This document shows positions 1 through 12,292 of a DNA stretch of 64,000 nucleotides, piece after piece. The stretch is taken from the NCBI GenBank assembly GCA_020205615.1, contig CM035171.1, forward strand, positions 10,476,160 through 10,540,159, given 5' to 3'. How positions within the stretch are numbered: the stretch's first letter is position 1; every line of letters begins with the position of its first letter. A program made the translations under genes and the position numbers. The stretch is from Panax quinquefolius. Its lineage: Eukaryota; Streptophyta; Magnoliopsida; Apiales; Araliaceae. The notes below the pieces were generated by a model, which did no database searches, had not been told where the DNA came from, and saw only the letters and a list, made by a program, of their open reading frames with translations.

Positions 1-790
1 TCATCACTTAATTCTTTTAAAGCCTAATAAATGCTTGACACAGGTCTTATTTGGAATGATCTTGAGTATTCTTCCTAGTAAAAGAGTCGAATTTTTTTGT
101 TGAAGACTATTTTCCTGTTAGACTTGAGATAAGTGTAGCAGCCTGTATGTAAATAGGTAACGATTGTATCCAAGATGGTGGCCAGTGAGCTGTTTATGCT
201 CAGGACCCTTACATCTGAGCTTTTTATTCTATTTATGGACCTTGTCTTTTACGCTGTGAAGAAAAAAAATGAGTTCAACCATTTTTTTCTTATTGTATTG
301 TACTCAGGTGTGCGCCAACTCCCATAACCCAGACGCATGGTATCAGCAACCATTTCAGCAGCATTTTCTTCTGTTTCAGTGTTGTTAATGGTAGTGATAT
401 CTTTTAAAAGGTTATTTGCCAAAAAACATAAAAAAGATTTTTTTTAAAGGTTAATCAAGGATTGCCTTCAATGGTTGCATGTACTTGCTAAAGTAGTGCT
501 ATTTTTCTTTCTAGGGTCTCTGCAGATGAAGAAAATTATTTTTAGGAACTAAGCAGTAGAGTTGTTCCAAATGATGTGCCGTTTTTATCTCTAATATCTC
601 TGCTGATGAAATATCTGATTTTTAGGACTAAAGACGGACTTGTAACCTTTCTCCACAATCTTGGAAAGTTTACTTGTTATTAGTATAGTAGTGATTCGTG
701 AAAATGCATATATTAGGAATGTTTAAGGGCATTACAGCATTGTTAGGTTATCTCTGAACTCCATCTCCCTGAAGCTATTTTCTTTTTCAG
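1..790 (+). other. LIG4: LIG4 intron (upstream exons outside window)
   Basis: No coding segment matching the ligase IV region just N-terminal of the first visible exon was found here. The stretch is T-rich with several polypyrimidine runs and ends in a good acceptor (TTTTTCAG at 783-790). I read it as intron of the same gene. The adenylation-domain exons, including the catalytic lysine motif, must lie upstream of position 1. Confidence 0.6.
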
Positions 791-3700
791 GTGCATACTC
801 GATGGAGAAATGTTAGTCTGGGACACATCCATGAACCGTTTTACTGAATTTGGTTCAAATCAGGAAATAGGTTTACATAATTTCTGGTCCATGTTTTTGC
901 ATCATCATTTTTTAATGTTTGGTACAGTTCAGTTATACTGTCTTATGAACTTTCTGATCCTTCTTGCAGCCAAAGCAGCAAAGGAGGGACTTGATAGTGA
1001 CCGACAGGTTTCCTGCTTTATATTATTTGCTATGCTGTTTTGTAGTAAAAACTATTGTCCTAAAGCTTGATTTCTTCCTTTTCCTGATGCAGTTGTGCTG
1101 TATCCTTCCTGTATATCAGAATATTTGTAGGTGCCTCAATATAACACTAATAGATGGTAAAAACTGTTCCAGCAGCCATGGTCAAGCCACAATATAGATG
1201 CACTTGATCTTGTTTAGCTTGACATGAGGTTTGCTAGATGTTGCTTTTGATATTCTTTATGATGGAGATACAAGTGTTATTCATCAAAGCTTGAAAGAAC
1301 GGCATGAGCTTCTTCGGAAGGTTGTGAATCCCTTAAAGGGTCGTTTGGAAATTTTGGTTCCTAATGGTGGTCTTAATGCTCATCGTCCTTCTGGTAACTA
1401 CCCTATCTGGTCTTTAACTTGGTGGTGAATAAAGCTTGCATCTAGCATTTGTCAACAATCGACATCCTAGCCACTTGAGAAAATATTCGAGTTATTATCC
1501 TACTAATATTCTTTTAGTATGTATTTTTGGAATATTTTTTTGACAACGTGCTTTCTTGGTTAATGTTTAGAAATGTAGTATTGCTTCAAATTCAGCTTCA
1601 ACCTAGTTGGCTTGGCAATATGTTGACTCTTTAGTTAGTAACCCAATTCCTTGGTAGTTGTGGTATAGAAGTGTAGCCTTTGACTTAGGACTTCAGTTTC
1701 ATCAACCAAGGAAGTTTCTATTTGAATTCTATATACATGTGTACTTGATTACCCATGTCTAAAAACTTTCCTAGAAGGAATAGCATCCAGGGGATCCATT
1801 TCTGCCTTTTATGACTTTCCTATTAATATTCTTTTCTACTTATTACTTATTTCTGCCTTTTATGACTTTACCTGTTGTGTCCATACAGGGGAACCATGTT
1901 GGTCGCTCATTGCTTATAGTGTTGTTGAAGTCGAGAGATTTTTTAAGGACACCATTGAGAACAGGTTAGTGATCTTTCATTTTTCTGGCACCATGTTTCT
2001 ATCTCAGAGTTCTTGTTTTGAGGAGATAATATCCTATTTGGTTTTATCTTCGGCGTATTTAGATACACTTTTTCTTATGATAATGGATATCTATTACTCA
2101 GAGAGTTTGTAAAGCACTTGTTCATTAGATTATACTATATGCAAACTGGGTGTGTGTGATATGTTGTATAGTGTCATGTGCAATTATTTGAAATGTTTCT
2201 GGCCGGACTGGTTTATTGAAGTGATTTCAACCTCCCACACTAGCTTGTTTATACTTTCCTCATCTGCATGGTAAAGAAAAAGAAAAAGAAAGAATAAATG
2301 ACATGATATTAACACTACTTTAGTAATTTATGATTTTGTTTCCACTTGTTCATGAGATAGAGAGAGTGATGTTTTTAATACTAAGGAAGACAAAGATTGT
2401 AAATTTCTTTTACCTATAGAACCCTTGTTAAAGCTTGATTATAATCATGCCTAACTATTTATATAAGTAGAGAAGTTTCTCTTTATTTGAATATCCATTT
2501 AGTTCATCGCCTAATAGGTTATTTTGACATGATAGGTGTTGAAAACTTGAAATAATGTTTCTTCATCACATCTTCTTTGATCACAGGCCCCACATGAAGT
2601 GTTTGGATCAGTTGTCTCTTTCAATCTGAGATCATAATAATCCTCTTTTATTTTATATAATTTTTTTAGTGCAAATTCCATTTCCTGTAGAACAGATCCA
2701 CATTCATACAATATTCAATATGAGCCATGACTCTAAACTTAACTTATTGTCCATCCTATGCATTTATCATAGCTATAATATAATACTTTTTGCTATTTAA
2801 GATAAATAGATTGCCACCAATAGAAGTACAAAGCAGGTCCTGGGTCACTTCTATCCAATCTGCTTAAGCTAATAGCGCAATGTTAATGGTGTAAGCACTA
2901 AATATTTTAAAGTGCAACATGCATTAGGTTACCCAACAATTTTTACATAGTTAGAAAGTAGTTCTGGAGTCTGGACACTTGAAGCCTACAAATGTTTTAA
3001 AGCACAACAGGCAATCTCCTGATGCTTGCCTTTCATTCTACTCTGCAGAATGTCAGTCATACAAACAATCTGAAGAGCACTGAAATATAAGTTTGTTTCA
3101 TATCTATGCTTGTAATCTTTCGCGCCAACATTCTACATCTCTGGGGTTTGTATTCTAACATTTAACAAAATTATATTAGCATCCATTGGATAGTTAGCAG
3201 GTCCGATTTACATGAGTCCAGTTTCCGGTTTCCTGTTCATGCCCACTGTTATAGCAGCATGGCTTCAATAGTATACAAGGAATAAAGGAAAGAAAAGAGC
3301 ATGAAAAACTCTGTTGTTGTGCCTAATTGGCAGAGTCTCATGTATGCACTCAATATTTAATTGACAAATTATTTTTGCATTCCTAGAGATCAAACCATTT
3401 TCTACTAACCTTTCTTCCAAATCAGAGCAATGCAAAGTTGATGTAATGATTATCTTGGTGTCCCACATCGTTTTTATGAATTTTTCAAATGATCTGAACA
3501 TTTTAGAGTAGAAGGTTGATTTTCATTATGGTGCACATTGTGCTATTTCATTAACTATATTCGGATGGAATTGTCTTGAATGAACTGTTTATTTAATATG
3601 TGGATGAAAAAGAGTGACTATTGTACTAATGTTTTATGCGAAATTTGTTTTTCGTCCTCTTAGAGATGAAGGATTGTTCTAAAGACCTTGGTTCCAAATG

Positions 3701-6700
3701 GGAACCAAGTGATCGGAGTGTAAAGTGGTTGAAGTTGAAGCCTGATTACATTAGAGCTGGCTCTGATTTGGATGTTCTTATCATAGGTGTGTGTTCCTTC
3801 CTACTTTATATTTTCCATAGCATTATGGTGCGTTTAAGCTTATTTTAAGGATCTGTTAATCTTTCTATAGGAGGATATTATGGCTCTGGACGTCGTGGAG
3901 GGGAGGTGATAATTCTCTCAATATGCTTAAGATATTTTTATTCTCTTCTGGATGTTTCATGAGAGTTGATCCTGGTTTTTCTCATATAACTGAAGGTTGC
4001 TCAATTCCTGGTGGGCCTTGCCGAGCGTCCGGCTGCAAACACATATCCCAGACGGTAAGTAGTTCTTTTGAATCAATTGGTTCACATGTCTTATTGAATG
4101 GGTGCATTTTCTTAGTGAAACTCTTGTAGTCCCCGAATAAAAATGTTACAATAAATGCTGTTGCGCAACTGGTTTTCACTTTTAAAATGTTTTCCCTCAT
4201 CGGATTCATTGAAAGAAAGTGTCTACATCTTTAATAGAATGAATAGACTTTGAAATGCTGGAGTGAGATTTCCAGTTGTTGAAGTCTTTTCAGGCATGTA
4301 TATGCAGATGCTATATGCAAGTACATAAACATTTACTGATTTATCTTTCCGCCTGTCTTGAAATAGAAGGGATTGGTTGGGCATATTGTTCCACAATTCT
4401 CTGTAGATAAAATGATCACTGCTCAATAAATTTTTTGTGGAGAGGAGTGCAGTGCTTTTCTGCAGTCAGCACAAAAACTTCATCAGTTGCTGCTAATGTC
4501 TTATTTGGATTAATTTATCAGTTTGAATGATGGTTTGGAAGTAGGTAAGTCCTAGAGGGTTGGGTACCCTTTAATTTAGGCTTTGATCCTATCTTCGAAG
4601 CCAATATTGTCTTTGTACATTCTAATGACAAGATTAAATGTAGTATTACTATATGTAATATTGTTGTTTGTGTAACAATTTTGTATACTTCACCTTGTTT
4701 AACTGGAGAACCTGAATTACTTTTACTACTTTTGCAGTTTAAATTGTTATATGTATCAAGAGTTTAGCAGTGCTTCTGATTTTATCATTTTATTGCAGAT
4801 TCATTTCGTTCTGCAGGGTGGGCACTGGTCTATCTGATGAGGAGCTTGATGCTGTTGTAACTAAATTGAAGCCTTATTTTAGGTCTATATATGTTATGTG
4901 GTTTCAGAACTTTGACTATTGTAGTTTGCTAATTGCTTCCATAAAAAATGTTGGAAAATGCTCAAAGAACTCCATCTGAGAAAATAGTTTTGAGGAAGGA
5001 GACTGCCTTCAAACGCACTAAAACTATGTTCTTGGACAGAAACTAGTTCTTGGATATTCTTACAAGTCACCTTTTTATGGTTTTTTTTGACATGTCAGCC
5101 TCACAATGTGTAGTACCTTAAAAAGTTTATCAAGTAAACACTTGCTCTATTGCATGAATATAGAAGTTTGTTAAGTGAACACTTCATTGCAAGAATTTAA
5201 ATTTTAGGCTGGTTGAAAGGAACTGAAAACTATAGTAATTGGCATGTGGGCTAAATTGTATAGTATTTGGTGACATATTGGACTAAACGTTGAGATTTCA
5301 TTTGCCTTGTATAATACTTTTATTAATCTGCAGAATATGCTTTGCAGGAAGTACGAGTACCCCAAGAAGTCTGCACCAAGTTTTTATCAAGTTACAAATA
5401 ACTCAAAAGAGAGACCAGATGTTTGGGTTGATAGCCCTGAAAAGTTAGCATTTACCCCTAATAGAAGTAAATGCAATGTTCTATTCATTTAATATAGCCT
5501 CTCACCCTTGCCCTCTCTATTTTCAGATCAATTATTCTTTCTATAACCAGTGATATACGAACAATTAGGTCTGAGGTATGGCCTAGCATGACTATCTTTG
5601 AACTAATTGACTGAAATATTTAATTCAGTTGTAGGAAAGTTTCATGGTTTTTGTTATAAATTGATTCTTCAATATTCATTCGCCAGGTCTCATCTCCTTT
5701 TCTCCTCTCCATATTTCAGATATTTGCTGCACCATATAGCTTGAGATTTCCACGTATTGACCGCGCAAGATACGATAAGCCTTGGCATGAATGCTTTGAT
5801 GTGCAGTGTGAGTAAATAAAATACATCTATTTTGTACGGAAGTTAGAATCTGGTCCAACTATTGTTTTTAATAGTTTTCCTTCTGTTTTTATTCTCTCGT
5901 CATAGCTTTAGTATATATTTGATGATCTTTAATAATTGTAAGCTTCTGTGAATAAATTTTTTTCAATCACTCATATTCCCATTATTGCAGCTTTTATAGA
6001 ATTGGTACATTCAAGCAATGGTACCACACAGAGGGAGGCAGATAACGGAGATGTGCAGGATGACAAACCGAAACATGTGAAAGCCTTGAGAAAAGGAGAG
6101 AAGAAGAATGTTTCTATTGTTCCTTCACATTTCATTCAGACTGATGTTTCTCATATCAAGGGGGAGACCTTGATATTTTCAGACATGGTGTTTTGTATCC
6201 TGTCACCACTTCTAGAAAAAGTACATCATCTCCTTCCACATACATGACCAAGAAATGTTTTGAAATATGTCAGTTTCTTTGGAAGGATTGGGGCACCCAG
6301 GAGTTTTGGGGTGTAGGGAGGGAGGGAGGGAGGGAGGGAGGGAGGGAGGGGGAGGGAAGAACAGTGAGGCTATTATTATTTTCGTGGATGCAGACAAAGT
6401 TATAGCAATTGCTGCACTGCCTAGTTGATAAAATCTCTTAAGTTGAAGTACCATAGACATGAGGGCAAATGCACTTTCATCTATTTTTCATTGGGGTGGG
6501 GACAAAGGGGAGGGCGAATGGGCGATTGAATGGTGGGTGCAAGAGGAGTTCTATTATTTACCCTAGGCATTGGAAGAAAGATAAAATACGGCACATATCC
6601 TTCATAAGTCCAATAGCATTAAACCAGGGTATAATCACTTAAGAAAGTTAATAAAATTATGTCTCTGTTTTATCTAGAAAAATTAAAAAATTAAGTCCGT

Positions 6701-9456
6701 CAACTGGACATTCTTTTACAAGGTGTGGCTTCAACCAACTCTATATATGTTTGTTTTGTAGATAAATTGCTGGATAGCAGATATGGCAAGGGTTCTTTTA
6801 GATTTAGTTAAGTCAGTAACCTCGAGAAACATTTTTCTAGTTAAATTTCCAATTGCTCATTGATTTCTAGACTTTTGGATGGATGTATAGCCATTACATA
6901 TATGTATAATTCTTGACCCTTTGGTATATAAAATCTTTTGTGTGCTATACTGTCAATTGTTTCTTGACTTTTATAGACTTTGTCAATTTGCCTCCAAACC
7001 ATTCGCTAGATTCTTTGCACAGAATGGTCGCTGAGAATGGGGGTACTTCCTCAATGAATCTTAATAACACAGTTACTCACTGTATTGCAGCTGAAAGCAA
7101 AGGTCTCTCTCTTTCTCCCCCTCATATTCGTAGACTTTTCTAGCATGGAAAAAACTCTCCCTGTAAGAAGAATTTTGTTTATTTATTTGTCTTTTAATTG
7201 TTCGACAGGGATCAAGTTTCAGGCAGCGATGCTGCGAGGAGATATTATTCACTACTCTTGGATCTTTGATTGTTGTTCACAAAAGAAGCTCCTTCCATTA
7301 AAGCCGAAGTTAGTTGTTCATCCTAAGCTGTGATTTTCTTTGCTCAGCAAATACGTAAGTAGAAAGTGAGACTAGTGTTTTGTGTGGCAGGTACTTCCTC
7401 CACCTTTCTAAACTTTCTAAAAAAAAGTTACAGGAGGAGATTGATGATTTTTCCGACTCTTACTACTGGGATCTTGACATTGTAGACTTTAAACAGGTAT
7501 TCACACAAGGAAGATCATTTGGTCAATTTTAGGAATTATGTGAGAAATCTTAAAAGTTTTTTTGTAGTCTAGTATTCCAGTGAAAGAGTAGTGTATGTTA
7601 TTTCTCAAGCAAACTTCTGACGACTCCCTCTCGATTTCCATTTAACTTTTGTTTCCTTTCCAGCTCTTAAACAACATAGATAGATCAGAAGATTCTAAAA
7701 CTGTTGACTATTATAAGAAGAAATATTGTCCGAATGATAAATGGTCTCGCTTTCATGGATGCTGCATCTACTTTCATCTCTCAATTCAGTCGTAAGATCC
7801 TCTATTTTTCTCTGTTGCCTTACAAGTAAACTCTTCCTGCTTAGCATGATGAATCTAAGTTTTATGAGTTATAGGAATTTAGATTGGAATGCTTTACTAG
7901 AACTTGCGCAGAGGAGGATGAGGCTTGAAGTTTTCATGGGTGGTAGCAAGGTATGCAACAGTCTTTCTGACGCTACACATTTGGTGGTCCTTTCTCTACG
8001 AGGTTCGAATGTGGATTTTGATGCTGCATTAAACAGGTCGAACTTCAATTCAGTCATCATGTCATTATTCCTTTTCTTTTCTATATTTCGTGGGTGCTAT
8101 TTTTTCATTAAAATGGTTAGTAAAATTTAGACTATAGGTTACAAGTTGTTATTGGTATTATATTATGATAGTATAGTTTGTGATGATAACATTGAGAAGT
8201 TAACTTGGCCTTTTCCTTTTTTTATCTTTTCTTAAACAGTTTATCAGCAGCAGAGATGCATCTTATACGCAACAAAATGATGCCTGTTGTTGGGTCTCAG
8301 TGGCTAGAGGATTGTATTGAGAAGAACCAAAGATTAAGAGAGGATACATATAGTATAAAGCTCAAGGGTTTAGAAGATTCAGCTGTTGGAGAGTGGTATG
8401 CGTAAATGTGTTCTTATATGAAAGCAATAAATAATCTGCATGCATCCATAGAGCTCAATTTTGTTGGGAGGTTTACACATCTTGGTGACGGAACTTTTGT
8501 GAACTTTTTTTCACACTTCAAAACATATGAATCACACCTTTGGAGCAACAATCATTCCCGACATAAAATAGAAAGTTGGTGAAACTTGTCTGTTCCATAG
8601 GTGGGGCACGGCTAGGTCACCTGTTAAGAGGAGTTGGGCACAAAGACATTCGGATTTTACATTTCTATTACATATATTTATCCTCTTAAGACATTACTGC
8701 ATACACAAGTTTTTAAACACGTATGTGTTATATGTTCTCTGCTTCTTGAATAATTGAAACACAACTTTCCATAAATAGTTCAACTTTCTTTGACATTTTA
8801 ACCTTTTGTGCTGTTTCAGCACATATGAACTCAAACTAGAAGACCAATCTAATTTGAATGGTGTCGAAAAGCAGAACATTTTACCTTCTCTCGATAAAGA
8901 TGAAAAACATAGAAAACGGAAAGCCACAGCAGTTAACTCTAGCTTTGTGGGCTCGAGCAAGAACGGCGGGATAAGGAGAAGGGGCAGACCTACTAGCAGC
9001 ACAAGGACCAATGATAGGAAATTATGTGTCATCCAGGCTCGAAGGACAAGGGCTCGAGTTGGGAACAAGCCAGCTAAAATATATGAAAATGATGAATCAG
9101 ATGTTAATGCTTCTTCAACCGTTATGGAAGAATCTGAAATGGGACGAAGGGTTGATGAAATCATTGGACTGGTGGACAAGGAAAGTCCGAAGGTAATTGA
9201 ACAAAAGAATGCAGAAGACGGTAAACAAGGAGAAGGGGTTGATGGAACTTATTTGGCAGGTACAATTAATGAAAAGCTGGAGGCGGTGGTTGATCCGGTT
9301 GAGGCTATGTTACTTGACATGATCCCAAGCCTTGGGACACAGAGCAGTAGTGTTCTTGCAAGTGAAGAACAACCTTCAGATCCCAATCCGGTGGCTGTAA
9401 AGAAAAAAAAAGTCAGCTATAAAGATATTGCTGGTGATCTTCTCAAGGATTGGTGA
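791..9456 (+). CDS. LIG4: DNA ligase IV, C-terminal two thirds (20 exons)
   Basis: ATP-dependent DNA ligase that seals double-strand breaks in non-homologous end joining with XRCC4, in the nucleus. Exons read from splice sites and protein continuity: 791-870, 970-1007, 1093-1099, 1238-1393, 1889-1964, 3664-3786, 3871-3905, 3996-4054, 4799-4882, 5348-5443, 5527-5575, 5720-5807, 5991-6194, 6977-7102, 7209-7308, 7391-7496, 7664-7791, 7875-8036, 8240-8395, 8820-9456 (stop TGA). They give about 835 residues. Seen in order: motif III (LDGEM), motif IIIa (FDILYDGD), motif IV (broken, see 3664-3786), motif V (KWLKLKPDY), motif VI region (SLRFPRID), first BRCT (about 5991-7308), the XRCC4-binding type linker (FSDSYYWDLD), second BRCT (about 7664-8395), then a long charged tail ending VSYKDIAGDLLKDW, as in plant LIG4. 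Apart from exon 6, the exons join in frame. Family assignment is firm; whether this copy is functional is not, because of exon 6. Confidence 0.93.
1093..1099 (+). other. LIG4: 7-nt microexon of LIG4
   Basis: The upstream exon ends on a codon boundary (…DRQ) and the downstream exon starts AT-GTT-GCT (…VAFD). The family has LCY between them. TTGTGCT at 1093-1099, preceded by AG and followed by GT, supplies exactly Leu-Cys and the first base of Tyr, with the remaining AT at 1238-1239. Without it the frame and three conserved residues are lost. Confidence 0.8.
3664..3786 (+). other. LIG4: LIG4 exon 6 with two apparent 1-nt deletions in ligase motif IV
   Basis: The exon should read R-DEGIVLKDLGSKWEP. 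The sequence gives GAT GAA GGA TTG TTC TAA: one base is missing in the GGN-ATT step (about 3672) and one in the AAA-GAC step (about 3682). Together they leave the exon at 123 nt where 125 are needed for both junction phases, and produce a TAA at 3680-3682. Downstream the protein is perfectly conserved to IIG. Motif IV contributes to nucleotide binding, so a true lesion would inactivate the enzyme. Both losses could also be consensus errors next to short homopolymers. Confidence 0.8.
6316..6357 (+). repeat. (GGGA)n microsatellite in LIG4 intron
   Basis: About nine consecutive GGGA units, with one GGGGG interruption near the 3' end, lie in the intron between exons 13 and 14 on the sense strand. 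Four or more G-triplets separated by single A residues meet the usual G-quadruplex pattern, in both the DNA and the pre-mRNA. Confidence 0.95.
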
Positions 9457-9697
9457 ACTGAAGAGCGTTACTTTGTTCAGCTCTTGGGAGTTGTATGTTT
9501 ATGATCTGAGATGGATGCTCACATCATTTGGCCAAAACTTTATATTATATCATATTGTTTTTTTATTTAGTTGTGCAAAACTTTTTTAATGCTACTTAGT
9601 TCATTTCATAAAATTTTATTAGTAGGTAAGAAACTAAGTAAATGTTACTTAGTTCATTAGTTAAGTATTAATTTATTTATTACCTTCTATAACCCCC
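9457..9697 (+). other. LIG4: LIG4 3' UTR and downstream flank
   Basis: AT-rich sequence follows the LIG4 stop. There is no clear canonical AATAAA close to the stop; T-rich and ATAAAA-like patches occur at about 9540-9620. The transcript end cannot be placed from sequence alone. Nothing else is recognisable. Confidence 0.4.
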
Positions 9698-10653
9698 CAC
9701 AAAAATTCTGTCGGAAATAAGTCTATACCCAATTCTAAAGACACCTTACTGCAATCCATAAGCTTACAATTGATGATAATAATATAGTTATAACAGTAGT
9801 AGAATCCATAAGGTAAAAAATGCAGAAAATGGACAAGAAGACAAAGGTAGAAAATAGACATTGAACTAAATTCAGTACAACTGAATCAACCACATCAGAT
9901 TTTTGAACTAAATAAACTTATTGAACCAAATCAGATTATAAGGCAAGAACCAAATCACTGTAATTGGTCTACCATGCAAATCAGATATTCAAACAAAATC
10001 AAAACAATGAATCCCTATTTCAAAGACGGACCCAAATCACAATTACAGACCCAATCCCAAATTCAACCCAATTTCAGCAAATTCAGAACAAATTTCAGTA
10101 AATATAATTAACTAATTAGACCAATTTTAAAATAATATACAATCTAAATACACAAATTACTTTAACTTACCTTGAATAGTATGTTTAAAATAACCCAATC
10201 AATTGTGATTTCTGGTAGGGAAGTCAAGGAGGTGGGCTATCGTCGCAAGGTGGGCGAAGGTGGTGGTCGGAATATGGGCAGAGGTGGTGGTCGAAATGTG
10301 GACGGAGTGAGATGAGAGAGTTAGTGAGTGAGAGAACAAGGCGGCTGGAAAAAACGATCTGACTAGGTTTTAAAAATTATTTTTGACGGAATTCCGTCGA
10401 GTTTATTTCCGTCAACGTTAATTAATTACAATGAACTATTCCGTCGAGTGTAACACATATTCCGTCGTCCTTAATACTCGCGCTGGCAAGAAAACTTGGT
10501 GCCAAGGAGAGGGCTTAATTCCGACGGATGTCCGTCGAGGATAGAATAAAGTCGACGGAACTCAATATCGACGTTATAATCAGTCGAATTTAGTCGATGG
10601 AATGCATTCGGTCATACTTAATTCTGTCGGAGATAACACTTTTTCTTGTAATG
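9698..10653. mobile_element. Non-autonomous CACTA (En/Spm-type) derivative
   Basis: The right end read on the minus strand begins CATTACAAGAAAAAGTG, one base from the usual plant CACTACAAGAAAAA terminus. Inside it (10380-10630) sit many copies in both orientations of a TTCCGTCGA-type motif, the hallmark of CACTA subterminal repeats. The left end is placed at a CAC followed by AAAAATTCTGTCGGA, which resembles the inner part of the right end but lacks several bases. No transposase is present. The 3-bp target duplication could not be confirmed, so the left boundary is tentative. Confidence 0.55.
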
Positions 10654-11041
10654 AATCCTAGTCACATGCTTGTTTTTATAGGATTATTCATGGGATAACT
10701 TAAAATAATATAATATTATATTTTTTTTTTTAGGATTAATTAAAGGATTGGATAAAAAAATATCTTTTGGACTATTATATCCTTACCAATAATAATATAT
10801 TTTAAACTTGTTTATATATACATCAAAAATGATGAACAACTAATTAATCAACATAAATTACTCCAATAAATTAGAAAAAGGCTGAGATTAATTTTATCTA
10901 GAAGTTTGAAAAATATTTTGATACTTCCTTTGTTTTATAAAAGTCTCATTTATAAAATTTGTAAACACGATTTTATTATGAAAAATTAAAATTATAAGTT
11001 AATAGTTTTATTAGTAGATAGAGATATGCTAATAAAATTTT
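10654..11041. other. Gene-free AT-rich stretch with a Stowaway-like left end
   Basis: No coding sequence is seen. At about 10920 the sequence ACTTCCTTTGTTTTATAAAA resembles a decayed Stowaway terminus. A matching right end was not found; the SINE at 11055 lies inside this degenerate material. Confidence 0.4.
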
Positions 11042-11054
11042 AAAAAGTTGTATT

Positions 11055-11203
11055 ATTATCCGGCAGAGGGTTATGAATAATAACGTTAAGTTACTATTTT
11101 GGTTTGGGCCTTTGGGGGTTGGATCCACAAGTGTTATGAGATGTATGTTCTCATTGAGGTGTGAGCCTCATGCCAACCAACCAGAAAAACCCCGAGCCTT
11201 AAA
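11055..11203 (+). mobile_element. tRNA-type SINE with 13-bp target duplication
   Basis: The direct repeat AAAAAGTTGTATT occurs at 11042-11054 and again at 11204-11216, bracketing 149 bp. The segment starts near an A-box-like CCGGCAGAGGG (11060-11070), has a B-box-like GGTTGGATCC at 11117-11126 (one base short of the tRNA consensus), and ends in an A-rich tail after CGAGCCTT. This is the structure of a tRNA-derived SINE inserted by target-primed reverse transcription. The family is not recognised. Confidence 0.65.
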
Positions 11204-11216
11204 AAAAAGTTGTATT

Positions 11217-11795
11217 TTTAACAGGTTGAGGTTATGAAGAAAAAGGGAGGGAAAAGAGAATAAATTAGAAAAAGATTGAAGATATTATGGTCATTTTAGA
11301 AAAAAGTTTGGTTAATTTTGTTTAGTAATTTTTAATCTAAAATAGTAGGGATTATAATATCAGATTGATTATGATATTAAATATTAAGCTATTTTATAAT
11401 CTCAATTATTAATAGTCTCAAACTCAAATTTAAAAACAAAGAAGATACTTGAATTAATAATTATATTCTTAAGTGTAATCTTTACAAACAAATATAACCC
11501 AATTGTTTAATTTTATCTTCCTGAAAAGAAAAAAAAGGAAAATTAAAGTTTCCAGTTATAGTGTAATTCATAGCTAGATGATTGTAAATTAAAGTAGCAA
11601 GTAAAATATATATGTGATGATACTAAAAAGCCGATGGATGATGATCACATCAGATAGCATGTATTCATGCATGCATGCATGTACGAGTAGCGAAAAGGTA
11701 CGTACAGAAGAGTCCCGAGGCAATCGTATTATTAGGGAATAGCGAATTAAGCAGAAGGAATATAATATATAATAATATAGAAGGATTAAAAACTA
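11217..11795. other. Gene-free AT-rich stretch
   Basis: No gene or element with definable ends is seen. A short ATGC repeat lies at about 11665-11682 (GCATGCATGCATG). Confidence 0.4.
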
Positions 11796-12040
11796 GACTC
11801 CGTTTCTAAAAGATTGATATTTTAGAGGAAAAAATTTATTTAAAATAATTTATTGTTTACAACTTTTAAGGAGAATAAATTATTTACTTTTCTATATTAC
11901 CCTTACCTTTTCTCATTATCCCAAGAAATTTTCTCATTTGTATTAATAATTTTTAACTTTTCATAAAAAGGTAGTGATAAAATTTAAAATAAATTTTATT
12001 TGATAAATGATATCATGTAATAATATTTTAGTAACGGAGG
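11796..12040. mobile_element. Stowaway-like MITE
   Basis: The left end GACTCCGTTTCTAAAAGAT and the right end, read on the minus strand as CCTCCGTTACTAAAATAT, form imperfect terminal inverted repeats flanked by TA at 11794-11795 and 12041-12042. Its interior is alignable with copies at 12293 and 16318, so this is a local family of about 245-285 bp. Confidence 0.7.
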
Positions 12041-12292
12041 TATAGTTTAGAAGCACAAGCAAAGAAACATTCCTTCAACCCTACCGACAAAAGTATAAGC
12101 AAACTTCTATAAAGCGAAGCCATGCCCCCTTCCAACTCATCTCTAATCATCACAATTTTGGGCCATCAAAACTTTATATATTAATTAATTGATTAATTAA
12201 TTTGAAACAAAAAAGATCGATGATCAGTCACCAACTTCTTTAGTTCAATTCCCATGTAAAATTAAAGTAGCCAGCCAGCCATCCAAATACTA

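Noticed and set aside
2511..3501. Minus-strand open frames in a LIG4 intron
   Set aside because: No recognisable domain, short, and in AT-rich intron sequence.
8694..9179. 161-residue minus-strand open frame
   Set aside because: Antisense shadow of the last LIG4 exon and its upstream intron; the + strand frame matches the family through the conserved C-terminus.
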